DNA from: Allobosea sp.
Lineage (GTDB): Bacteria; Pseudomonadota; Alphaproteobacteria; Rhizobiales; Beijerinckiaceae
DNA length: 64,000 bases
Assembly (NCBI RefSeq): GCF_030695125.1
Contig: NZ_JAUYTP010000008.1
Coordinates: 248,001-312,000, forward strand
Direction: 5' to 3'
The notes beneath the pieces were generated by a model. That model ran no database searches. It saw only the letters and a program-made list of their open reading frames with translations, and had not been told where the DNA came from. How positions within the stretch are numbered: position 1 is the first letter of the stretch; each line of letters starts with the position of its first letter. Below are positions 54,009 through 62,425 of this stretch, piece by piece. The translations under genes were made by a program, and so were the position numbers.

Positions 54009-54317
54009 TCAGGCCGCGACCTCCAGCGGCTGTGCCCGCTCGATGCGGGCGCGTTCCGCGGGCGAATGCAGCGTCTCCCAGAGATCGGTCCGTCGCTGCA
54101 CATTGAGCCAGAACTCGGCGGAATTGCCGAAGACGCGGGCGAGGATGAGCGCGGTGGCGGCCGTCAGGCCCCGGCGATCCCGGCAGAGTTCGTTGACATG
54201 CTTGCGGGGCACGCCCATCGCCTGGGCCAGCCGAATCTGCGTCAGCCCCAACGGCCGCATGAACTCCTCGACCAGGATTTCGCCGACCGTGGCGGGTTTG
54301 CGTTTCGTCGTCAGCAT
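54009..54317 (-). CDS. higA: HigA-family antitoxin
   Basis: This 102-residue protein is an XRE-type antitoxin with the HTH in GLTQIRLAQAMGVPRKHVNELCRDRRGL and the typical opening RKPATVGEILVEEFMRPLG. It lies seven bases after higB and represses the operon with or without the toxin. The start at 54317 is supported by the family N-terminus; the track ORF is too long. Confidence 0.92.
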   Translation of the reverse strand: MLTTKRKPATVGEILVEEFMRPLGLTQIRLAQAMGVPRKHVNELCRDRRGLTAATALILARVFGNSAEFWLNVQRRTDLWETLHSPAERARIERAQPLEVAA

Positions 54318-54324
54318 GGGCCAC

Positions 54325-54621
54325 CTATCGATAGCTGTGGTCGTCGAGATACAGGCCGCGCGCCTCGCCGCGGCGCCCGTCCCAGGCAAAGATCAGCCGC
54401 CACTGTTGGTTGACCCGGATGCTGTGCAGCCCATCCAGCGCACCCCGCAGTTTCTCGAAATGGTTGCTCGGCGGCACGCGCAGATCAGAATCGGTCGCCG
54501 CGTCGTCGATCATCTGCAGTTTGCGGAACAGGCGCGCCTCGATCTCGGGCGGAATCTGTTTCGCGTGGACGTCATCGACGAAGAAGGCCCGCAGCCAGTC
54601 ATCCCGAAAACTGACGATCAT
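54325..54621 (-). CDS. higB: HigB-family toxin (RelE/ParE superfamily)
   Basis: This 98-residue ribosome-dependent mRNase candidate has the family segments PEIEARLFRKLQMIDDAA, LRVPPSNHFEKLRGALDGLHSIRVNQQWRLIFAW and the terminal DHSYR. Toxin precedes antitoxin, as in most higBA operons. The gene is divergent from rnhB, with the control region between them. Confidence 0.92.
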   Translation of the reverse strand: MIVSFRDDWLRAFFVDDVHAKQIPPEIEARLFRKLQMIDDAATDSDLRVPPSNHFEKLRGALDGLHSIRVNQQWRLIFAWDGRRGEARGLYLDDHSYR

Positions 54622-54636
54622 GCCATTCTCCGCCTG

Positions 54637-54660
54637 AGATGATGTACCATATCATGGGTC
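54637..54660 (-). promoter_or_regulatory. Candidate higBA promoter/operator
   Basis: GAGATGATGTACCATATCATGG contains TGAT...ATCA half-sites around TGTACCATA, and on the minus strand TATGGT could act as a -10. It is 16 bases upstream of higB. An autorepressor site is expected here. Confidence 0.4.
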
Positions 54661-54731
54661 ACATCTCAAGCCGTGACGACAGGGCTGACGCTCTTGTTGC
54701 GTGCGCCGCCTCTGCGGCATAAGCCCCGGCC

Positions 54732-55343
54732 ATGACCGCCACCTTTCATCGCGAGACCCACGCCATCGCCCGCGGGCTCTGGCCGCTCGCCGGGGTCGAT
54801 GAGGTCGGGCGCGGGCCGCTGGCCGGGCCGGTGGTGGCGGCGGCCGTGATTCTCGATCCGCAGGCGGTGCCGGACGGGCTCGACGATTCGAAGAATCTGA
54901 GCGCGGCGCGGCGGGAGGAGCTGTTTGCGCTGATCGCGCAATCGGCGCTCGCCATCGGCGTCGCCAGCGCGACCGCCGCCGAGATCGACGTCATCAACAT
55001 CCGCCAGGCGACCCTGCTGGCGATGCGGCGCGCCGTGGCGGCGCTGGCGATCAGGCCCGTTTGTGTGCTGGTCGACGGCAATGATCCGCCCGTGCTGCCC
55101 TGCGCCTGCGAATCCGTTATCGGCGGCGATGCGCAGATCGCCTCGATCGCGGCGGCCTCGATCATCGCCAAGGTGACGCGTGACGCGATGATGGCGCGGC
55201 TGTGCGCGCGTTATCCGGCCTACGGCTTTTCCGCCCATGCCGGCTACGGCACGCCGCAGCATCGCGCCGCCCTGCTGGCGCAGGGCCCCTGTCCCGAGCA
55301 CCGCTATTCCTTTGCGCCGGTGAAGGGCGTCTGGCGGCGGTAA
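54732..55343 (+). CDS. rnhB: Ribonuclease HII
   Basis: This 203-residue enzyme removes ribonucleotides from DNA duplexes. The acidic active site is in [21 protein letters not shown] (D-E), VLVDGNDPP and [16 protein letters not shown]. It complements the RNase HI gene at 12.5 kb. It is followed by a REP-like element and then ccrM, the rnhB-ccrM-mutY order common in alphaproteobacteria. Confidence 0.96.
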   Translation: MTATFHRETHAIARGLWPLAGVDEVGRGPLAGPVVAAAVILDPQAVPDGLDDSKNLSAARREELFALIAQSALAIGVASATAAEIDVINIRQATLLAMRRAVAALAIRPVCVLVDGNDPPVLPCACESVIGGDAQIASIAAASIIAKVTRDAMMARLCARYPAYGFSAHAGYGTPQHRAALLAQGPCPEHRYSFAPVKGVWRR

Positions 55344-55362
55344 GCCGGCATCGGAACCACGC

Positions 55363-55401
55363 CGTCATCCCGGATCTCCGCTTCGCTTCGTCCGGGATGA
55401 C
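55363..55401. repeat. Simple palindromic repeat, R5
   Basis: GTCATCCCGGA / TCCGGGATGAC form an 11-bp stem with a 16-base loop, 19 bases after rnhB. It is the simplest copy of the five-member REP-like group and may act as a terminator for rnhB. Confidence 0.8.
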
Positions 55402-55428
55402 CCGCGCGTGTTGCACGGGAGAGAGGCG

Positions 55429-55443
55429 TTAACTCCGGATTAG
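55429..55443 (+). promoter_or_regulatory. CtrA-like box upstream of ccrM
   Basis: TTAACTCCGGATTAG matches TTAA-N7-TTAA with one change in the last base. It lies 142 bases before the ccrM start. In Caulobacter ccrM is activated by CtrA through such a site, so a cell-cycle promoter is likely here. Confidence 0.65.
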
Positions 55444-55463
55444 CAATTCCCCATATCCGCCAA

Positions 55464-55514
55464 GGGGCTGGGCAATAACTGCAGCCCCAGAATGGGACGC
55501 ATTTTTTTCGTCCC
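55464..55514 (+). other. Two hairpins in the ccrM leader
   Basis: GGGGCTG / CAGCCCC (11-base loop) is followed by GGGACG / CGTCCC around a loop of C, A and seven Ts. If transcription starts after the CtrA-like box, these fall near or within the 5' untranslated region. Confidence 0.5.
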
Positions 55515-55569
55515 GGAAACGCGGCTTTTACCCTGACTGGCCAATATCGCGACTGTTCAAGTTGCGTAA

Positions 55570-56784
<1,215 letters not shown>

Positions 56785-56791
56785 GAACGGA

Positions 56792-57850
56792 TCAGGCGTC
56801 TGCGCGGCTCCTAATTCCCGCCGTCTCCAGAACCTTCAGCATCACGCTGGAAAAGGGCTCCTCGCCCAGCGCCGCGAGCAGCGTGAACCGCATCCCCTCC
56901 GGAGCCTGCGTCCGCGCCGGCGCGCTCGCCCTGAACACCGTCAGCTCCAGCGGGAAATGCGTGAAGACATGGCGCACCGGGGGGCCAATCTGCTCCCAGC
57001 GCGTCACCACCGGCGCATCCTGCCAGGCGCCGTCCAGCTCGTAATCGGCGCGCCAGTCGCTCGTCGGCACCTCGGCCATGCCGCCGAGCAGCCCCTTGGG
57101 CGGGCGGGTGCGCAGCAGCAGCGCGCCGTCCTCGCGCTGCAGCACGAAGGCCGCGCCGAACCGCATCGCACCGGCCTTCTTGGCGGCCTTGCGGGGAAAG
57201 CTCTCCTGCGTTCCCGCCTGTCTCGCTTGGCAGGGCTCGCGCCAGGGGCACAGGCCACAAGCCGGGTTGCGCGGCGTGCAGATGGTGGCGCCGAGATCCA
57301 TCAGCGCCTGCGCGAAATCGCCGGGCCTGTCCTGAGGCATCATCGCCAGCACGCGCTCGCGCACCAGCGGGCGCGCGCCTGGCAATTGCTCCTCGATCGC
57401 GAAGAGCCGCGTCATTACCCGCTCGACATTGCCGTCCACCGCCGCGGCCGGCCGGTTGAAGGCGATCGCCGCCACGGCGCCGGCCGTATAGGCGCCGATG
57501 CCGGGCAGGGCGCGCAGGCCTTCCTCGCTGTCGGGAAAGCGCCCGCCATGCTCGGCGACGACGGCGATGGCGCAGGCATGCAGGTTGCGGGCGCGGGAAT
57601 AGTAGCCGAGCCCGGCCCAGGCCTGCATCACCTCTTCCGACGGCGCGGCGGCCAGCGCCGCCACCGTCGGAAAACGCGCCATGAAGCGCTCGAAATAGGG
57701 CTTCACGGCGGTAACCGTGGTCTGCTGCAGCATGATCTCGGAGGCCCAGACCCGGTAGGGGTCGGCGCTCTCGCCGGGCCCGGCGCGCCAGGGCAGGGCC
57801 CGGCGGTGGCGGTCGTACCAGGCGAGGAGGTCGGCGGCTGCAGGGCTCAT
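56792..57850 (-). CDS. mutY: A/G-specific adenine glycosylase
   Basis: This repair enzyme removes adenine mispaired with 8-oxoguanine. The helix-hairpin-helix and catalytic aspartate region is LPGIGAYTAGAVAAIAFNRPAAAVDGNVERV. The [4Fe-4S] cluster cysteines are in CTPRNPACGLCPWREPC. A C-terminal NUDIX-like domain recognises 8-oxoG (FVLQREDGALLLRTRPPKGLLGGMAEVP). It is convergent with ccrM, seven bases apart. Confidence 0.96.
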   Translation of the reverse strand: MSPAAADLLAWYDRHRRALPWRAGPGESADPYRVWASEIMLQQTTVTAVKPYFERFMARFPTVAALAAAPSEEVMQAWAGLGYYSRARNLHACAIAVVAEHGGRFPDSEEGLRALPGIGAYTAGAVAAIAFNRPAAAVDGNVERVMTRLFAIEEQLPGARPLVRERVLAMMPQDRPGDFAQALMDLGATICTPRNPACGLCPWREPCQARQAGTQESFPRKAAKKAGAMRFGAAFVLQREDGALLLRTRPPKGLLGGMAEVPTSDWRADYELDGAWQDAPVVTRWEQIGPPVRHVFTHFPLELTVFRASAPARTQAPEGMRFTLLAALGEEPFSSVMLKVLETAGIRSRADA

Positions 57851-57900
57851 CGGCCGGGTCTATAGCCGCCCGGTGCGCGCCTGCAAGCGGCTGCCGCCGC

Positions 57901-58299
57901 TCAATCCTGTTTGGGTCGGTCGCGTGCGTGCTGCGAGGCCTCGGCCTGGGGCGCGAGCCAGTGTTCGCGCCGGATGGTCCAGAGCTCGTAGCCCGGTGCG
58001 ATGGAACTCGGCCCGCCATCCAGCGTGCCGAGCTTGATCTCGATTTCGTCGGACCCCTCTTCCCAGCAAAACAGCGAGGATCCGCAGTGCGGGCAGAACC
58101 GGTCGCCCCCCGCGCGGCTCTGCCAGCAGGCGAGATCGCCCGACAGCGTCACGCTCGCCCGGGGCCAGACGCCGAAGAAGGAGAAGGCCGATCCCGACGA
58201 CTTCCGGCAGCTCTCGCAATGACAGAGCCCGGTGCGGATCGGCTCGCCCTCGATCGCATAGCGGACCTGCCCGCAATTGCAGCCACCGGAGAGTGTCAT
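57901..58299 (-). CDS. GFA-family protein (glutathione-dependent formaldehyde-activating type)
   Basis: This 132-residue zinc protein has the GFA motifs GGCNCGQVRYAIEG, CHCESCRKSSGSAFSFFGVW and RFCPHCGSSLF, which together bind two zinc ions. Some relatives bind the glutathione-formaldehyde adduct, but most are uncharacterised. The ATG at 58299 has GAGG at six-base spacing, better than the track start. It lies 67 bases downstream of the hybrid kinase gene on the same strand. Confidence 0.9.
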   Translation of the reverse strand: MTLSGGCNCGQVRYAIEGEPIRTGLCHCESCRKSSGSAFSFFGVWPRASVTLSGDLACWQSRAGGDRFCPHCGSSLFCWEEGSDEIEIKLGTLDGGPSSIAPGYELWTIRREHWLAPQAEASQHARDRPKQD

Positions 58300-58366
58300 C
58301 GCCATCCTCGCACGCGATCGCCCATCGAGCATCCTGCAATGAGGGTACACCCTTCGCCCGGGCTCG

Positions 58367-60583
58367 CTAGCGGGCGCCGCGTTGGAGCGGGGCATGCGCC
58401 GGCATGGCCTCCGGTGCGGCGTCGTCGGCATCGAGCGCCAGGACCGTGCGCAGCAGAACCGTCTGCAGCGCCGCCAGGTCCACCGCCTCCTGGGCTTCGG
58501 CCGAGCGCTGGGCTGCCTGGGCCGCGGCCTCGACGGCGCTGAAGCCCAGCGTTGCGGCGACGCCCTTGAGCGTGTGGAACTCGCGGATGGCGACGCGGGT
58601 CTCGCCGCGGGCGCAGGCCTTGCCGGCTTCCGCGACCATTCGCGTCGCGTCCTCCCAGAAGCCGCGCGTCAGTTCGTCGAGAAGGGCGTCTCCGACCTCG
58701 CGCCGCAATTCCGCCCGCGCGCCCTGGTCGATCAGCGCGGGCCCGCTGTCGGGATCGCGCGATCCTGCCTGTGCCGGCGGCGCGCGCTCCTCGGCGACCA
58801 TGGTGTCGACGCGCAGCCATTTGGCGAGGATCGCCGCGATCTTCTCCCGGTTGATCGGCTTGGCGACGAAGTCGCTCATGCCGGCCTCCAGGCACGCCTC
58901 CCGGTCGCTGGCGAACGCATTGGCCGTCAGCCCGACGATCGGGAGATCGGCCAGGCCCCGCGCGCGCATCATTTGCGTCGCTTCCAACCCGCTCATGACG
59001 GGCATCTGCATGTCCATCAGGACCAGATCGTAAGGGGTGGCGCAGGCGAGATGGACGGCGATCTCGCCATCGGGCGCATGATCCACCGCGACGCCGAAGC
59101 GCTGCAGCAGCTCGCGCGCCACGGTGAAGTTGACGAGATTGTCTTCCGCCACGAGCACGCGGCCGGAAAACGCGCCGGCAGGGAGGGCGTCGGGCCGGGG
59201 TTGCGCCTGCCCTTGCGAGGCCATTACCGGGCCGACCGGCAAGGTGAACCAGAAACGGGTGCCGCCGCCTTCGCGCGGACTGACGCCGATCTCGCCGCCG
59301 AGCGCGCCGATCAGCCGCCGGCAGATCGCCAGGCCGAGACCCGTGCCGCCGAAGCGTCGGTTGATCGTGATGTCGAGCTGGCTGAAATCCTGGAACAGCC
59401 GGTCGCGGGCCTCCTGCGGAATGCCGATGCCGGTATCCTCGATCTCGACATGCAGCCGGTCCGCCGCCAGGGTGCAGACCACCCTGACCCAGCCCGTATC
59501 GGTGAATTTCACCGCATTGCCGACGAGGTTGAACAGAATCTGGCGCAGCCGCGTCGCATCCGTCGTGACGAGTGCTTGCGGGTTGTCGACATGAAGCGCG
59601 ATCCCCTTGTCCTGCGCACGCTGCCCCATCACGTCGCCGACGGCGGAAAAGACCTCGCCCAGCTCGAACGACGCCATCTCGAAATCGACCGCGCCCGATT
59701 CGAGCTTCGAAAAATCGAGGATGTCGTCGATGAGCGCCAGCAGCGTGTCGCTGCAGTGGCCGATGATCCCGAGCTGGTCGCGCTGGCCCGCGCTCATGGT
59801 GGAATCGCGCATCACGTCCACCATGCCGATGATGCCGTTCAGCGGCGTCCGGATTTCATGGCTCATGGTCGCCAGGAAGATCGACTTGGCGCGCGCGCCC
59901 GCCTCGGCCCGCCTGGCCGCATCCGCATTCTCGTTGCTCAGCCGCTCGAAGCGTCGGCGGGCGCTGCGGATGAAATAGAGCTGGACCGCAAGATAGACCA
60001 CGATCAGGCCCAGCGACGCGATCAGCGCCGTCAAGGCGTTGGCGAGCTGGCTGTAGGCCGCACCCAGCTCGGCGCGGTCCTGCACCCGGATGCGCGACTG
60101 GGCGAGATTGGAGACGTTCAGCAGCCGCTCGGAAACCTGCGCCATGGGATCGAGCGCGACCAGCAATGCGGCCATGTCCGAAGGGCCGGCCTGGTCCAGC
60201 GCATCGACCAGCGGCGCCAGCGCCAGTATGCGCTGCCTCGCCTCTCGCGCGAGGATGGTGATCTCGATGTCCTGGCCGAACTTCGTGGCGTAGTGGTCGC
60301 TCGTGAGCACGGTGGTGCGGCTGTAGAGAATGTCGTAGCGCAGGGTCACGTCGGCGCGCCGGTCGCTGGAGAACCCGGCGTCCAGTTCGCGGACCGCGTG
60401 GACGAGCTTCTTGACCTCCCGATCGAGCTGGTAGGCAGCCCAGACGACGTCCTCCCGCACGCTTTCGTCGCTGGCGCGATGGCGCGTTCCCAGCGCGGAG
60501 AACGTCGACAGCACGACGCCGCCGAGCAGGAGGCTGACGCAGAGCAGCGCCAGAATGCCGATGTTGAGCAGCCGCGTCTGCAT
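58367..60583 (-). CDS. Tripartite hybrid histidine kinase (HK-REC-HPt) with periplasmic sensor
   Basis: This 738-residue kinase has two membrane helices (about 7-30 and 185-208) around a 155-residue helical periplasmic sensor. HisKA follows (FLATMSHEIRTPLNGIIG), then HATPase (NLVGNAVKFTD, DTGIGIP, GGTGLGLAI). The receiver has VLVAEDN, the aspartate in LVLMDMQMPVMSG and the lysine in FVAKPIN. The HPt domain has REFHTLKGVAATLG. It is the third gene of an operon after the HD-GYP regulator and the PruR-like protein, whose product probably touches its sensor. Confidence 0.94.
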   Translation of the reverse strand: MQTRLLNIGILALLCVSLLLGGVVLSTFSALGTRHRASDESVREDVVWAAYQLDREVKKLVHAVRELDAGFSSDRRADVTLRYDILYSRTTVLTSDHYATKFGQDIEITILAREARQRILALAPLVDALDQAGPSDMAALLVALDPMAQVSERLLNVSNLAQSRIRVQDRAELGAAYSQLANALTALIASLGLIVVYLAVQLYFIRSARRRFERLSNENADAARRAEAGARAKSIFLATMSHEIRTPLNGIIGMVDVMRDSTMSAGQRDQLGIIGHCSDTLLALIDDILDFSKLESGAVDFEMASFELGEVFSAVGDVMGQRAQDKGIALHVDNPQALVTTDATRLRQILFNLVGNAVKFTDTGWVRVVCTLAADRLHVEIEDTGIGIPQEARDRLFQDFSQLDITINRRFGGTGLGLAICRRLIGALGGEIGVSPREGGGTRFWFTLPVGPVMASQGQAQPRPDALPAGAFSGRVLVAEDNLVNFTVARELLQRFGVAVDHAPDGEIAVHLACATPYDLVLMDMQMPVMSGLEATQMMRARGLADLPIVGLTANAFASDREACLEAGMSDFVAKPINREKIAAILAKWLRVDTMVAEERAPPAQAGSRDPDSGPALIDQGARAELRREVGDALLDELTRGFWEDATRMVAEAGKACARGETRVAIREFHTLKGVAATLGFSAVEAAAQAAQRSAEAQEAVDLAALQTVLLRTVLALDADDAAPEAMPAHAPLQRGAR

Positions 60584-60609
60584 CAGCTGCAGCCTCTCCC
60601 GTTGGCGCT

Positions 60610-61113
60610 TCAGCGCACCTCGATCGACTTGAGCTGCCAGGCCGACCGGCCGAAATAGAGTTCGTTGTACAGGCTCGGCTCCTCGTCGAAGGGGTAGATC
60701 ACGAAGAGCGGGCCCTTCTCGCGCACGGAGATCGGCTTGCCGTCAATTTTTGTCGCCAGGATCACCGGCCATTTGCGCAGATCGGCGACCGGGATCTCGA
60801 CGGCATAGTCGTTGAGCGCGGTGACCCGCAGGACGGTCCCGGTCGCGCCGACCAGATCGAGCAGGGCGGCGCCGAGCGGCCCCTCGAAGCGGGTCTTCTG
60901 CGGATACCAGGGCGTCGTGGCGACGGTCACCCGGCTCGGCAGGGCCTCCAGCATGGCGGCGTCGAGCGTCACGCCGGCCGGGCCGTTGCTGTTGGAGATC
61001 TTGCCGCTGACGGTCAGGATGACCGGGCCTTTGGGCGTAGGAATGTCCGCGGCGGTCGCCAGGCTGGCGGTTCCCAGCAATGCGAGGCAGACGATGAGGA
61101 GACGCTTGAGCAT
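60610..61113 (-). CDS. PruR-like periplasmic Mo-cofactor-fold (pterin-binding) protein
   Basis: This 167-residue exported protein has a signal peptide (MLKRLLIVCLALLGTASLATA) and a domain like the oxidoreductase molybdopterin-binding fold. Recognition parts are GPVILTVSGKIS, TPWYPQKTRFEGPLGAALLDLVGA, LNDYAVEIPVADLRKWPVILATKIDGKPIS and GPLFVIYPFD. The only cysteine is in the signal peptide, so the mature protein lacks the Mo-ligating cysteine of sulfite oxidases. That fits PruR of Agrobacterium tumefaciens, which binds pterins and acts on the periplasmic domain of the DcpA c-di-GMP enzyme. Here the partner is probably the hybrid kinase 26 bases downstream. AAGGGA supports the start. Confidence 0.75.
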   Translation of the reverse strand: MLKRLLIVCLALLGTASLATAADIPTPKGPVILTVSGKISNSNGPAGVTLDAAMLEALPSRVTVATTPWYPQKTRFEGPLGAALLDLVGATGTVLRVTALNDYAVEIPVADLRKWPVILATKIDGKPISVREKGPLFVIYPFDEEPSLYNELYFGRSAWQLKSIEVR

Positions 61114-61145
61114 GGGACGATCCCTTGGGTGACGGGTGCGCGACA

Positions 61146-62222
61146 TCAGCTTGCGAGCGCGACGGGGGTGACGGGAGCCGGCGAGGCGGCCTGCGACGAG
61201 GGGGCCTGCATCAGGGCCGCGATCTTGTTCCAGTTCGCCTCGAAGGCCGCCACGCAGGCGGGATCGAAGTGGCGGCCTGAGCCGGACCGGATGAAGGCGC
61301 GCGCCGTCTCGATCGGCTGTCCGGGCCGGTAGACCCGGTCGGCGCAGAGGGCCTCGAAGACATCGGCCACGGCCGCGATCCGGCCTTCGATCGGGATGGC
61401 GTCGCCGGCCAGCCCGCGCGGGTAGCCCTGGCCGTCCCAGCGCTCGTGATGGGAGCTAGCGATCCGCTCGGCGCAGCGCATCAGCGCCGAGCGCCCATTC
61501 GCCAGGATGGCCTCGCCGATCGAGACATGCGTGCGCATCACGGCCATTTCCTCGTCGCTGAGGCGGGAGGGCTTCTGCAGGATGTGATCGGGGATGCCGA
61601 TCTTGCCGACATCATGCATCGGCGCAGCCGCATAGATCGTGTCGCACTGCGTCTCATCGAGGCCCAGCCCCTCGGCGATCAGCCGGCACAGCGCCGCCAT
61701 CCGCGCGACATGGTCGCCGGTATGGCCGTCGCGGCACTCGATTGCGCGCCCCAGGCGCCTGGCCATGTCGCGCTGACTTTCGGAGAGCTCCCGCGTCGCC
61801 TGCCGCACCGCCTGCGCCAGCCAGGTGGCCTTGTCGCGCATCGCCGTCTGCGCCTCGCGCAGGTTGAGCAGGTTCTGCACCCTCACGCGCAGCTCGACCG
61901 GCTCGATCGGCTTGCGCAGGAAATCGGTCGCGCCGGCATCCAGCGCCGCGATCCGCGTCTCCCGCTGCTCGGCGGTGGTGACCATGACGATCGGCTGGTC
62001 GCGATGGTTCGGCAGTTGCCGCAGGGCCTGGATGAAGGCGATGCCATCCATTTCAGGCATCATGTAGTCGACCAGCACCAGGTCGAACTCCGTGCTTCCC
62101 GCCGCCTCCAGCGCCTCCAGCGGATTGGAGAACACGAAGATCGCGTGATTGCCGATGTTGTGCACGATGCTGCGCAACAGCATCAGATAGGTGTGGTTGT
62201 CGTCGACGATCAGGACCTTCAT
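61146..62222 (-). CDS. Response regulator with HD-GYP phosphodiesterase domain
   Basis: This 358-residue protein has an N-terminal receiver (VLIVDDNHTYL, phospho-aspartate in LVLVDYMMPEMDG, lysine in FLRKPIEP). A helical linker leads to an HD-GYP domain with HTGDHVARM, the metal pair in PMHDVGKIGIPDHIL and HHERWDGQGYPRGL. HD-GYP domains degrade c-di-GMP to pGpG or GMP. It is the first gene of a three-gene operon with the PruR-like protein (32 bases on) and the hybrid kinase. Confidence 0.94.
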   Translation of the reverse strand: MKVLIVDDNHTYLMLLRSIVHNIGNHAIFVFSNPLEALEAAGSTEFDLVLVDYMMPEMDGIAFIQALRQLPNHRDQPIVMVTTAEQRETRIAALDAGATDFLRKPIEPVELRVRVQNLLNLREAQTAMRDKATWLAQAVRQATRELSESQRDMARRLGRAIECRDGHTGDHVARMAALCRLIAEGLGLDETQCDTIYAAAPMHDVGKIGIPDHILQKPSRLSDEEMAVMRTHVSIGEAILANGRSALMRCAERIASSHHERWDGQGYPRGLAGDAIPIEGRIAAVADVFEALCADRVYRPGQPIETARAFIRSGSGRHFDPACVAAFEANWNKIAALMQAPSSQAASPAPVTPVALAS

Positions 62223-62425
62223 GCGCGGTGGCCCGCGACGATGGATCTCGCGCCGCGATCGGCCGAGCGGCCCTCGGTGGGGCGGCGACGACAGGCCAGG
62301 GCAAACAACATGGACAAGCCTCTCGCAACGGAAACTTATGATCCCGCAATAATAGCGTGACGTCGCTGATAGGCTTCGAAACTTAAAATAAGTTCAATTC
62401 AATCTCAGAAATGACGACGACTACG

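Noticed and set aside
58382-60658. 758-residue plus-strand ORF opposite the hybrid kinase
   Set aside because: It is a shadow with His/Arg/Asp-rich composition; the minus strand encodes an intact HK-REC-HPt protein.
62379-62395. AACTT-AAAAT-AAGTT palindrome upstream of the HD-GYP gene
   Set aside because: It is short and AT-rich in a low-complexity stretch, with no matching known operator; it may be part of a promoter but I cannot support it.
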